From assembly GCA_963277665.1 (NCBI GenBank), contig OY728120.1, forward strand, positions 939,039,195 to 939,103,194: a DNA stretch of 64,000 bases, given 5' to 3'. The notes beneath the pieces are model-generated. The model saw only the letters and a program-made list of their open reading frames with translations, did not search any database and was not told the DNA's origin. Below, one piece after another: positions 8,915 to 20,929 of this stretch; within the stretch, counting starts at the first letter, position 1; every line of letters begins with the position of its first letter. A program made the translations under genes and the position numbers. This DNA comes from Viscum album (Eukaryota > Streptophyta > Magnoliopsida > Santalales > Viscaceae).

Positions 8915-8916
8915 CC
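8915..8916 (-). promoter_or_regulatory. Predicted leader 5' splice site of E1
   Basis: In sense the sequence reads TTTTCAAG|GTATGGGG, with GT at 8915-8914. Upstream in sense lies a CG-containing, purine/pyrimidine-rich leader segment (about 9254-8917). Downstream lies the AT-rich and hyper-GC DNA that would be intron. Placement is by motif only. Confidence 0.45.
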
Positions 8917-9959
8917 TTGAAAATTGACGTCACACGTCGGTTATCGCGGAGGAAGGCGTCGCGGCGTCGGACGTAGATTCCGTGGACGTCGGGGTGCGTC
9001 CGAGGAGGGAATGACGTCTTTTCACTTGTCGCTTAAGACGAAGAAGAGAGGTACGTTGTCGTTGGCGATGATTACCACGGTCGGCGACTTCTCCCTTGTC
9101 GAGGAGGAAGATGAAGACGGAAGAATCCGGGACGCCGAGTCTCGATGGTCGTGGGATCGATGTTCTTTGTCGGAGAAGAACCGTTCTTCACGTTCTTCGT
9201 CAAAGACGAAGAAGATCTTCAAGTCTCTCAACGATTCTCCCAATCCTCTCAAGTAACAAAGGAACTAACCCAAAAATAAATCAAGCTTACACTTAATTTA
9301 TTAACACAACCCAACCTTTGGAATTCAAGAGTTTGAATTTCAAAAACTCAAAATTAAACTCACTTATTAATTATACATGAGTTGTATAATTAATTAAAAG
9401 TTAAGTTGTCAAGCCTTTAAGAGGGAGAGAGGGGAGTTAGGGAATTTGAGGGGTTTTGGCACATTAAGTGCAAGGGAGTTTAAGGGGGTAGAAGAGAGTT
9501 AAGGGGAAGGTGAAGGGTTGGGGCTCGTGTGGGCCCCACCTCACCTTAATCCTCACTTGGTTAGTTAGGAACTTGTGATTCCACCCCAACTTCCACACTT
9601 AGGATATAACCACTTAAGAAGATAAATAAAATAAATATTGTATAACAAATTTATTTTACTCTTCATTTCATCCAGAAAATTAAACATCTCCTCCTAGGCA
9701 AACGCAACTTCGGGAAAGGTCTCCTTAAGCGAATATCGGCGCTACTAGTTCATCGGTGTCCTCGGATTTCAATTCCGAGCACCGGATCAAAAGTTAGGAA
9801 ATCCCGCTCGTTCGTTTACTGAACGTACCCGAGCCAAACTTCAGAAATTAATTCTGGGCACTCCGGACCTCGGAATCAGGTGCCGTCAGAAACCGCGCTC
9901 TTGTAAAATTCCAAAGAAAATTAATAAAAAATTTCCCTTGAATTTTACGGGTCTTTACA

Positions 9960-9964
9960 GATGC
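9960..9964. repeat. Target site duplication of E1, right copy (GATGC)
   Basis: It is identical to 174-178 and directly abuts the LTR end at 9959. Confidence 0.93.
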
Positions 9965-12605
9965 AATCTAAGAACAAATGAAATCCCCCAAAATATTAAA
10001 AAATGATCAAGCGTTATGGGAACTTTTTAAGGTTCTAGTGAGAAACACATAAACTAAAGATAAGGAACCCAGGAGAACACTTCTAAAATTGTCCATGTCC
10101 TTGGTATTCCCATCAAAATATGTAAAAATAAAAAATTCATAAGATAATTATTTATACTGGTTATAGAAATATTGCAATCTCATACAACACATTGCCATTC
10201 TTTATCTAACCAATGAGGTGCATCTTGGAAAAAAAACATGAACAAACTACTAATAAAAACTATGGATTTATCTCTTATAGGTAACCCACAATACCTTGGA
10301 CTCTAGTGATAATTCAAATGGAGGTTAGGAATAAATATTCACATTGAATAAATATAAATAATTAAAAAGTAACTCACACCTCACATCCTACACCCTTGAA
10401 AAAAAACCCTGATTACATCCATGCTTAAGCACCAAAACATTAATAACAAATTCTAAACACCCATGGAGAGTTTGCAGGAAAAAATGGGCACAAATACCCC
10501 ATGGGTTTAACTGAGGGTCTCATATAATTTGGAAAAAATCATTCAAAGTGAAAAATGATACTTTAAAAATAATTATTAGTATCCCAATCCATTTAATACA
10601 TTTCTGTAAAGCATTTAAAATACCATTTCAAATATCATTTAAGACCAAACATTTCAACACATTCAAAAATATTATGTACACACCCTTTTCTCTAAAAAAA
10701 TTAGGAAATCAAAAACTATACCCCCCAAAAATGTTAATTAAAAACAACTAGGGGTCTTAAATTTCACCCTTTAATTTAACTCAAAATCCAATCTAGGTCA
10801 AACCATTTGGGAACCTCCAATTTAATTCAAAGAAATTTAAGAAACCTTTTCAACATACTTGGAATTTCATAAACTTCTTAAAATGAAAAGTAAAATTTTT
10901 AATAAATCACTTTGAAATCCAAAAGATCCTTTATAAATATTGAACATAATTTAAAATAGAATCCAAGAACTCCTAAAACACCAAGAGGGTAGAGTCACAC
11001 AAAATTAGACTTTAACTAACCTTTAAAATAGTAAAACAAATTTATATTCATGGAAACCAAATAAAAACCTAATATTATTACTAGAAATCCCATCAAAACA
11101 TTTCATACTATGGGAGGGAAATTAAAAAAAATTAGAACACTAAAAAATATTCGGTTCAAAATATAGAAGATAGAGAATGGGAAAACCTACCTCAAAATGG
11201 TGGATAATCATTGCAGTAAGAAAAATCATGTATCCTTCGATGGATGACACCTGAAAAGGTAATATAGAATTTAAAAATCCCTAAACACATAGAAATAAAA
11301 TTTTATTACCACCCTAAACCAAAATTATTGGCATAGTAGACATAGGGTTCATGGGTGGGAGAATAATCAAGGATGAATGGATATTGATGGGATGTGAATA
11401 GGTAAATTAGGGATTATAAGGACAAAATATAGGTTTATAATTGAAAATCATAGAAAAAATGACTTTTAATTGGGTAAGAAGATATGGATGGTATTGAGGA
11501 GGCATGCACATATAAGGAGGGATTAGAGCAGAGGGTACGATGCATGGGGGATGGAGATAGTGGGGTGGGGAATTTTGTATTTAATTATCATAAATTTCAA
11601 AATTACATAAACTAAAAAATTAGAACATATATGGTTTACATACATGGTTTACCAATCCATGTGATACCCATGTGGCCTGCACTGGAAACCCGAAAACACC
11701 TTGTATAGTCCCCTTAGGAACTTGGATAGTTTAACTATTGTGCACTAATAATAACAAATAGATCTTTATAAATTCATATCCAAGTGCATGTTTTAGACAT
11801 GATTAGTCCTAACCATGTGCAAACCATGAAATACACACACAAAAATATGAAAATTCTTTTAATTCTAATAAAAAATTAAGGTAACTTAAAATAACACAAG
11901 AATAATAATCTAATATAATTTGAACTCCGTAGTGACCTAGAAGGTTTCAAAATCTATGAAATTATCAATGATATATGTATATCAATATAGTGATATGATT
12001 ACCCATTTTATAATATGTGTCATGTTCTTGTAGAGGGTATCCATATTTTATACCACCTTTCACAATACATTGATAATTTACTTCAATTATTCCACATAGT
12101 ATCACATATAGTGATATATATTTATATACCTATGATTTTTAAATTAAATTTTTATATTTCATAACTTTTAAAAAATTTGTTAAAAAAATATTAAAACATA
12201 ATAGAATTGGATATTCTTTCACTAATAGGTTTTTTGAACTTCTAGTATGTCTAAATATAGTGAAAGAAAAAAACCCAAATACAAGAACATATTATGATAT
12301 TTTGGGAAGAAATAAATATTAATAAAGAACACTACTTTTATTAGTATATGATTTTATTATATAAATTTTTTATGGAGATATTTTAGAAACAATACAATAA
12401 TTTTTTCCTCAAAAAATATCTTTAAGATTTCTAAATCTCCAAAAATATTTAGATAGATATCACAATTCTCAATGATATGATAGTATCTTGGGATAAATGA
12501 CAATTAGAGGAAGGTGTTGTTACATAAGGATCACTAGTCAAACTAGGAAAACGGATTAGATGGAATTTCTATTGGGTTTTAATCCTTTATATACGTATAC
12601 ATGGG
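9965..12605. other. AT-rich decayed intergenic DNA, possibly an old LTR
   Basis: No coding domain is recognised, and reading frames are short and spurious. On the minus strand a donor-like GAG|GTAGGT at 11191/11190 and a G-rich stretch (about 11490-11575 on the plus strand) occur in the same order as in the E1 LTR, so this may be a very old LTR of that type into which E1 inserted. That reading is weak. The last bases (ATGGG, 12601-12605) precede the E3 LTR. Confidence 0.35.
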
Positions 12606-12984
12606 TGTTAGTGTTTGAACTTTGTGAGATTATTAAAATTTTAATTTAAAAAATTATTTAGTTTAATAAAAAAATTACACTTCGTTAATTATTTTACCTC
12701 AAATTCATTTAATATTGAATCAATTTTCTTTAAAGTTTTTCATTTTTTAATTTTTCAGTTTTAATTATTTGAATCTTAAGTTTTGATGTTTTTGGTAAAT
12801 TGTTGTAATTTTACAAAAGTATACTTTACCTTTAAATAGTGGTAAATTACCTTTACACAACTCTAATGAAAATATTTTTTACATTTAAGAAATATTTATT
12901 GACCCTTACATGGAACTATTTTACTTTTATGTGAAATCAAAATACCTATATGTAGATATATTTTTCCTTTACTCAGTGTGTAAT
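12606..12984 (+). repeat. E3 5' LTR, first part
   Basis: It aligns with the right LTR from 30636. Both start TGTTAGTGTTTGAAC and share GGTAAATT, TTACCTTTA and ACAACTTCAT/ACAACTCTAA words in order. It stops at the E2 insertion; the last five bases GTAAT are the E2 target duplication. Confidence 0.8.
12980..12984. repeat. Target site duplication of E2, left copy (GTAAT)
   Basis: GTAAT directly precedes the LTR start at 12985 and recurs exactly at 26359-26363 after the other LTR. Confidence 0.88.
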
Positions 12985-14601
12985 TGTAACACCCTGAGTT
13001 TTTATTATCCTTTTTTAGAATAAATTAAATTTATTTGATGTATTTTGTTGTATGATACACCAATTAAAAAAATCATTATATTTTTTAACAAATTAATTTT
13101 TTACTACACACAACATTATATTATCTTGGGTTACATGCAATAAAGAGTTTATACAAACAACATTTTATTATTTTTATAATTTAAGAGATACAGTAATAAC
13201 CTAGTAGTTAAACATAGTAACGTTAATTGTAATAAATACTTTTAAAATATTGTCTATAATTTTTTCATATAAATAAAAACATATTGATAGTGAAATATAT
13301 AATTTTTCGTGAAGTCATTATATGTTTGAAAAATAATATTTTCTCTAACGAACATCTTTTTGTCCATATTTAAACAATAATAAAAATTAATTTTAGAGAA
13401 TTTTTTAAATTTAATTTGATAAAATAGACATACTTTTTGATTTCAAAATTTCAAAATTATCTTTGGTTGTATTTTTTGTATTTTTTGAAAAGTTTAATTT
13501 TTGGTTGAATAATTAAAATACTGAATTTTAATAATAAATGAGTCTTAGCCCCAAACCTTTTAAAAAAACTAAATTTTAATTTAAAACTGATTTTTTTCAT
13601 ATAATTTATTTCTATAGTGAAATATAATTTTAATTTTATTTTAAATTATAATAATATCAATTATAAATTAATTAAAATAATTTTGGTCATTGGAACCATT
13701 TTCAAATTTAAATTGGATATAAAAACATTTCAATCTTTTGTACTTTTTCACTTAAACCCCCTTTGCTTTGTCCCATATACGGCACAAATTTTAAATTAAT
13801 TTATGATACTTATGTGATTAAAACTTGGAATAATGGATTCCATATTGGGAATCAGAATAATGTATAATTTTTAATAAGGTAAAAATATTAATTTTTTTAA
13901 AAAATATTAGTGATGGAAATTAAAATTAATTACAGTGATTGCGGTAAAAATTAGTTTACTTGGCTGTTAAAGATTAATCTTAAAAATATAAATGACGTAT
14001 AAACGTATCCAAAATCCATTTTATGGACATATTTCAACAATATAATCACTTTTATTTAAAATGGTACATTATTTGGGGCACATGATGTAAGGTACACCTC
14101 TCAATAGTGTTTTTCTTTTTATATTTACAAGAATGTGACTCCTCTTCCACTATGAAGGGGAACTCACCCCCTCACTTATTCACACATATCAAGACCATTA
14201 TATGATCTAAACCCTTCCAAAATATCAAATAAACTTTAATAACTCCATCATAGCATCCAAAATTGGTAATAAATTCATACCATAAATCTCTTTGCTTCAA
14301 ACAAAAAGAAGTTACCCAAAGAAGAGGTAACATCCTTCCACAAGAACTATTGTTTTATTTCATTCAAAAACAACTATATTATTCTTATATCAATATTATA
14401 TAATAAAATAAGTATATTAAACATACATATATGATTTTATGTTATGTTTTATACCTACAATCACACACACTTCCATCAAATGTGACATTCAATCATCGTT
14501 CATTTGTACGATGGACTCCGAACTCACGAACCGATGTCTTCCGTTCTTCCATTACCACCTATCAAGGTTGGGAGTTTTGATATTCATACTATTTTTATAT
14601 G

Positions 14602-14628
14602 ATATATATATATATATATATATATATG
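14602..14628. repeat. (AT)n microsatellite
   Basis: A run of about 13 AT dinucleotides lies inside the E2 5' LTR. It is absent at the matching place of the other LTR, so it probably expanded after insertion. Confidence 0.8.
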
Positions 14629-15287
14629 ATATTATTTTTTTATTTATTTATGTTTCTATAATTATTATATAACACATTCCTTTATGATTTTCATTTTGTG
14701 AGAATATGATAACCTCGTTTGTGGATGTGTGGACTACCACCTCATCAAAGTGATGTAATTAATTCACACTTTAAATTAAATGTATACATGATGTTTTGAA
14801 TATAAATATGTGAAATATATTAAATAATTATTATATTTTATTGATAATATATTTATATATTTAATTTACTCTTCTTTTTTTCAGAAATATGTAATGAAAA
14901 TAAAAACATCTTTCATGTGTATATGCAACCTACCGTCTCCATGAATGGTGTAATTCCTTTACTATTAATATATTTTGGATATTATTATAAATATTTATAT
15001 ACTAAATATTTCTGTTATTTATATCTTGTTTCATATTCTTTAAATAATTAAATTATTATATATGTAGGAATAATAAGAATAACAATTCAAAACCAGTATG
15101 AAAAACAAAGCGGTTTTTACCTGAAACAAAACATTAATATTGAATTTTTAATAAAAAGGTAATAAAAAGTAATAATTTAGCCATATATAGAATTATATAT
15201 ATGAATATTGTTATATTATAGATTTATAACAAACATATATTTGTTATACATGATCTTTGAATGAGTATGATGAGAGTCAAGACATAA

Positions 15288-15289
15288 GG
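15288..15289 (+). promoter_or_regulatory. Splice-donor-like site in E2 5' LTR
   Basis: The sequence reads GACATAAG|GTAAGGGGATTT. The 3' LTR keeps GACATAAG|GTAGGGGGATTT at 24456/24457. The motif is conserved between the two old LTRs and resembles the matching motif in the E4 and E6 LTRs. Confidence 0.45.
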
Positions 15290-16244
15290 TAAGGGGATTT
15301 CTAGTCTCACTTTTATTTCTGTGAGACTTATGCATTATTCACCACTCATTTCTTTTCTATGGTGTATATAATTACAAAGAAGGTATTATATTATTATTAT
15401 AATTAAATTTATTTATATTTACATATACATTTTATAATCTCTATTTAATGGGTTTTACTATTCAAAAGTTACCAAATCGTATGGTAATTGTTTTTTCAAT
15501 TTGCCTTTTTTAGGACACATGTTATGTTATGCACCTATATTCTTTTAAGAGGTGTATATACTTACCTTTTATAGGATTTATCATGAATATCCTTATTTAA
15601 TTATATTTTAATCTTAATTTAATTTTTATCTCACATTTCTTATGACTCGATGTTAACAAAGTGGTAATAGTTTATTGCTAAAATCTCATCGTTTATCAGT
15701 ATTATTTATGATTATTCTTCTACAGATGAAATATTATGATACATATATTGAGAACACTCATTCATTTTCTTACCCTATTTTTAATCATGGTATATTTATT
15801 TATTCTTACAATTTTTTCACTCTTTAGTACTTAAGATAATTAATAAAGTGTTTTTATGAAAATATGACCATATTTCTCTCTTCGGTGAGAAACTGGTTTT
15901 ATTCAAAAACCTTTTTTTTATAATAATATTTTTTTAAAAAAATGATGTTTTATTCTCATTTTTAGGGAAAATTTTATTTAAAATTTTTTATGGTTTCAAA
16001 TAATCCTTATATGTTTTCAAAGTTATTTTCAAATAAAATGGTTTTGAAATTTGTTTTATGTTCTAAAAATTGTTTTTCATAAAAGAAATTCTATTTTACT
16101 CAATAAATGTTTTTAAAAAGATATTTCAAAATTATTTTCAATATAATAAGTCATATATTGGTGTTACTCGTGACTTTATGAGAATATTATATAAGGGTTC
16201 CATTCATATTCTTTCTTTGAATGATTTATGTTTTGATGACATTG

Positions 16245-16440
16245 TTTTTATGAAACCTATTTCTCTTTCACGGGTTACATGTTTATGAAACCTGTTTCTC
16301 TTTCATGGGTTATATTCCTATGAAACTAACTTATTTTCATGGGTTAGTATTTGATTAAATAATTACAAAACCTATCTATTTTCCATAGGTTATGATATGA
16401 TGACATTTTTATGATACCCATTTCATTTCTGGGGGAATTA
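16245..16440 (+). repeat. Degenerate ~40-bp tandem repeats in E2 5' LTR
   Basis: Four to five units of the form ATGAAACCTnTTTCTCTTTCATGGGTTA occur, the last ones more diverged. They lie 755-950 bp from the LTR 3' end. The other LTR has the same array, more decayed, at about 25400-25600. Confidence 0.75.
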
Positions 16441-17196
16441 TATGATTGTTTATGATCTTGAGAAAGATGTATGATTGATTTCGTTATGAAATGAATGGGA
16501 ACAATATCCCACTCCAATGAATTGATTAAAGATATATATATCATGAGATAGACTTGGATGGAGCATGGAGTGAACTCAGTTTAGTAAAGAACGTTTTCCA
16601 CTATGATGGTCTTAGGAGTGATCCTTGACAACTAAGATGGTTTAGGGAGTGAACTTGTTTCAGTAATATGGAATTGTATTTAATCCTTGACTATTAGGTA
16701 AATTATTTTTATATTATTATGTATTTTACACAATTCCATGTCTTATTACTATGCTATGCCTTAATGTATTATGCTCTTGATTCCCTTTTGATTCATGTCT
16801 TGTGAAATACTAATCATTTTTTCTTGAATCTTGATTATGATCATTGATATGTAGGGTATGATCTTCTAATGTTTTTATCATGTTATCATACACTCATTAT
16901 TATGCTTACATATCTCCCTTTTTTACCCTTACTAAGAATTTGTGGTCACTCTTTCTCATGTTTCCTTTCCCCGGGTTATGAATATATTTATTATATATGA
17001 TGTGTCTAAGAATGATGAGAGTCATGCAGAACATATTGGGAGATAATTTAGCTCACTTATGTACCAATGTTTATGTTTCCTTATTTCAAAAGGCACTAAA
17101 CTAATTCGGTATTTGGTAATTTTTTGTGTAATTTATGAAGTATTCCTCAAAAAAATGATATCATGTCTAGGTATGAAAAGAGAGGGGCTTTATAGT

Positions 17197-17209
17197 TGGT
17201 ATCAGAGTC
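17197..17209 (+). other. E2 primer-binding site (initiator tRNA-Met)
   Basis: TGGTATCAGAGTC begins two bases after the 5' LTR and is complementary to the 3' end of initiator tRNA-Met. It is well preserved in a decayed element. Confidence 0.88.
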
Positions 17210-17714
17210 ATGTTTTAGTTAAACTTTAGAAAAATGAGGAGAAAATATTAGTGAGAACGCTTAGGACATATCTAAGGATATGCATACGGGTGAGGGAAAG
17301 TATTTTAAAGTGTCCATGAATTTTGGAAAAGGATAGAGTGAGTAGTTTTCTTTAAATATATACATATTTGGATACTACAAGTGGATGTGGATCTAGAACA
17401 GATATACATAGGGGTAACATCCCTAAAAACATCATATTTAGCTAAAATCGATCGAGAACATGTGTACGATAAAGGGCCTTGCTACACAACTAGTTTGACA
17501 CTCCTAAGGGATATTCTTTGTGAATTCACAAACTCTTCATAAACCATCATGAAGGATTTAAATAGAAGTGGATATAAATAACAAAATATAAACATACGGT
17601 GTCATATTTTAAAGAAGGTATCATAATTTAGATATCCATTAAGTGGTATTTCATGATTATGTGCTTTTCCACTATATTTATTTTTTATTAATCTATGTTT
17701 TTTGGTTTTATTAA

Positions 17715-18600
17715 ATGGATATAACCCAAAGAAACCATGTTAATACTGAGTGTGATGTGAAATTAAATGATTTTTATCCTTTGTAACAATATACTATTGT
17801 ATGTGGAATGAAAATACTAGTTTCTATGCTCACATATCTTTCTCAAACTACGAATCATGAAAAGCGTCCAAACAAGAAAAGGAGGGATCAACGTTTTCTT
17901 GAGTCCTTCATGAGTAAACATCCACCTTCTTTCATTTGGTCTTATGAACATCTAGTTACTGATAAATGGATAGGTAGAATTGAAAATATATTCTTTGTTC
18001 TTCAATTTTCTAAACATGAAAATTTCATTTTTGATGTTTATTATTTAGAAGGTGAAGTGAACCAATAGCGGACTCTAATCAAGAATATGAGGAAGCAAAA
18101 TGAAATTGAATACTTTGAATTGGATTAGTTCAAGACCAAATTATTAAATAAGTACTTTCATTATGATCTTCATATGAATATATAGAATGAATAACTTTAT
18201 TTATAGAAAAGGCATGATGAATATGTAAGTAACAATGAGGGTAATTTTATAAGACTTTCATGGTATTCTTCTGGAATTATCATCCAACCAAAAAGTAAGG
18301 TCTACTAATTCATTAGTGGATTAAATCCCAGTCTCATAAGGGTGTTATCCATTAGAATAATTATTATCTATGAAGAGCTTTTACATTGTGAAATAAAGGT
18401 GGAAATGGAGTCTGGAGTTATGTATCAGCCTCATGGTTTTTACAAGAAAATGAAGTTGGATTTTAAAGGAAAATCTAAAAACCATGGAGAGAAGAAGATG
18501 AGATTTCCTTTATGCTCTAGGTGTGGGAATATTCATTGAAGAAATTTTTTTAAGGGATTTAATAAAAAAATTATGGAATAAGGGAAGTTTATTGTGCATT
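17715..18600 (+). pseudogene. E2 gag remnant
   Basis: The probable gag ATG is at 17715 (MDITQRN...), preceded by a pyrimidine-rich tract ending TTATTAA where an acceptor AG may have become AA. From 17860 the frame reads RDQRFLESFMSKHPPSFIW...TDKWIGRIENIFFVLQFS...YYLEGEVNQ, the gag core (RPPxFxG...W...E.IF...) in decayed form. Near 18515-18537 CSRCGNIH is the first half of the CCHC zinc knuckle; the last Cys is lost. Several stops break it. Confidence 0.75.
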
Positions 18601-18789
18601 TGATTATTAAATTGATGGGAAGAAGTTAGGTAAGAATTTGAATGGAGCGAAAATGTTATAGAATGCACCTACCCCACTTCAATGAATCAGGTATTAGAAG
18701 ATTAGTAATTTTGCTAACAAGTTCCCAAAATCAAAGGTTAATGGTCATGATCTATGTCAGTAACCTCTTATCCTTAAGGGATAGTGGAA

Positions 18790-20680
18790 ATACCAACTGA
18801 TCACTATTTCTGATGAGGGGTACAATAACCACATGGTGAAAGGTATATTTACCATCTTCTCTCAAACTGCTAATTTATTATTTGATTCTATATATATCCC
18901 TTACTTATTATATAAATAATTTCCTAATAGGGTTATTATTCCACCGAAAGGATTAGATATATAATTAGTACTTAAACTACCTAATGGTATGATTATTTCA
19001 TCTCCAGTGTATGATTCCTCTCTGATTGAAATTTGTTGGAGTGTGATTTCTATAAATCTTTTCATTATTCCTTAGGTTTACTTTGATATCAACTTATGCA
19101 TGAATTGTCTTCATCTTCATGAAACCCAAGTAAATTATCGGGAAATGAAAGTTATGTTTCATATTTCAAACTAACCTATGATCATCTATCAATGTGACAA
19201 TAATTATGAACTTCCTATGGAGATTAAATCTACATTATGGGTCTTAATTCTCAATTATAAAGGTAATTATTTTAATTTATTGGGGAGAAAAACGAAATCA
19301 ATGGTATTCTTGTTTTTTATGAATTTAAGAATTTATTTCTGGAAGAGTTTCCTAGCCTTCCACCAAAATGGGAAGTTGAGTTATTAATAGAATACATATC
19401 TAGTTCCACATAAATTTCAAAGGATCCTTATAAAATGGTCCCTGTTGAGTAGCTGTAATTGAAGAAGAGACTCCATGAAAACACTAAAAATAGATTAATT
19501 AGGCCAAGTATGTCGGCTTGGGATTCACCTGTTATTTTTTTGAAAAATTAATCTTGATCATTGAAAATCTACATAGAATATTGGAAGTTAAACTAGATCA
19601 TGATCAAGAAAAAGTATCATATTCATCGTATTGAACACTAGTTTTATCAGCTACTCAAAGCTCAATACATTTCCAATATTGATGATTATTATTGAAATCC
19701 TCAATTGAGGGTCAGGAATTAGGATACAACCATGATGAAATTATGTATAAGGTATGGACACTATGAATATATAGTGATTTCTTTTGGTATTACTAATTCC
19801 CCCACTATCTTTATGGATTTTATGAATAGAGTCTTCATAGATTATGATGATTAGTTTGTGGTATTCTTTATTGATGAAATTATTATTTATTCAATGATCA
19901 AGTAAGATCATGAAGACTAATTGAGAATTGTAATAAAGAACCTAAGTAAGGATAAATTTTATGATAAATTTACCAATTTTTAATTTTGGATGTGAAATGT
20001 TTCATTTTTGTATCATATAATCTCAAGATAGGGTATAAAAATAGATCCATGAAAGATGGAGGCTATTGAATGTTGTTCCAAACCAACCACGGTGATAGAG
20101 ATACATAATTCCCTTTATTTTGCTTAATATTAATAATCATTTTTGGATAATGTATCATTATAATCCAATCCTTTGACAAAGTTAACTCATAAGTATTCTA
20201 AGTTCCTCTGGACAAGTGAATGTGGGAAAAATTTCATGGAACTGAAAATAATTTTAGTCCGCACACATGTGCTTACATTACCCTATAATAGAGGAGGGTT
20301 TATTTTCTATAATAATTTATCCAAGGAGGGATTGGAATTTTTTCTTATATATAATAACATTTTTATATCCTATGCCTCATGACCATTGAATATTCATGAG
20401 AAAAATTACCCAAATAATTATTTGGATTTAGTGATGGTATTTTTTAAAGTAATGTTATCGAGGAATTATGTTTACGGAGAAAAGTGTGATATATATATCG
20501 ATCATAAAATTTTGAAGTATATATTCACATAAAAGGAGTTAAAAATGCGTCACAAAATATGATTCGAGTTGACAAATGATTATGATATATCAATACATTA
20601 CCATCTTAGGAAAGTGAATAAGGTTGTTGATGATTTGAGTTAAAATGATCATGGTCTCTTATCCCTGATGAGGATCACAA
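18790..20680 (+). pseudogene. E2 pol remnant: protease, reverse transcriptase, RNase H
   Basis: The protease end is seen near 19080-19150 (FDINLCMNCL, decayed from the FDVILGMDWL type). RT begins near 19330 and shows [13 protein letters not shown], FMDFMNRVF and FIDEIIIYS, where the second catalytic Asp has become Glu (about 19858-19890). The RNase H region from 20173 shows LTLPYNRGGFIFYN, SKEGLEF, HEKNYPNNYLDL, YGEKCDIYIDHKILKYIFT and HYHLRKVNKVVDDLS. The order is protease-RT-RNase H, as in Ty3/gypsy. Stops and frameshifts throughout rule out function. Confidence 0.85.
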
Positions 20681-20929
20681 AAGATCCAATATTTCTGGAT
20701 TTTCAAAGGATGGACCAAGAAATATTAAAGGAAGGGGAAAATATTATCTTACTCAACTGAATTTTCATCCCAATATCTAAGTGAATATTAAAGATGTGCA
20801 AAAGGAATATGTTGAGTAGTGAAAGAAGGTTATAAATTTTCCAATTTTTAACCTTTATCAGTATAGAATGATAATGTTTCAGAATCATTTATTTGTTCCT
20901 TCCATACTGGATTTAAAGAAGGATCTATT

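Larger units (their letters stand above)
179..9959 (-). mobile_element. E1: young, non-autonomous Ty3/gypsy (Del/Tekay-like chromovirus) LTR retrotransposon
   Basis: This 9,781-bp element lies on the minus strand. The order in its own sense is 5' LTR (9959-6283), primer site for tRNA-iMet (6279-6269), broken gag, protease remnant, integrase C-terminus with chromodomain, polypurine tract and 3' LTR (3855-179). It is flanked by a perfect GATGC duplication. Both LTRs are 3,677 bp; by eye I count about 40 substitutions and no indel, roughly 99% identity, so the insertion is recent. Reverse transcriptase, RNase H and most of integrase are deleted and gag has stops, so movement must have relied on enzymes supplied by relatives. 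Base composition is far more GC-rich than the surroundings. The chromodomain and the tRNA-iMet primer place it near Del/Tekay; that lineage call is inference without a tree. Confidence 0.93.
6283..9959 (-). repeat. E1 5' LTR (3,677 bp)
   Basis: This is the promoter-bearing LTR, same length as 179-3855. Its inner end has lost the terminal CA: the sense end reads GGTCGTGAAA, a one-base change from TGACA. The outer end TGTAAAGACCC at 9959 is intact and is followed by GATGC. Contents mirror the other LTR at +6,104. Confidence 0.95.
12985..17194 (+). repeat. E2 5' LTR (4,210 bp)
   Basis: It starts TGTAACACCCTGAG and ends GGGGCTTTATA, probably a decayed ...TACA. It aligns with 22235-26358 along its length, for example the GTCTC...CTCACTTTTATTTCT stretch at about 15290-15330 and 24465-24490. 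It holds an AT microsatellite (14602-14628), a donor-like site at 15288/15289 and a tandem array near 16245-16440. Confidence 0.88.
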
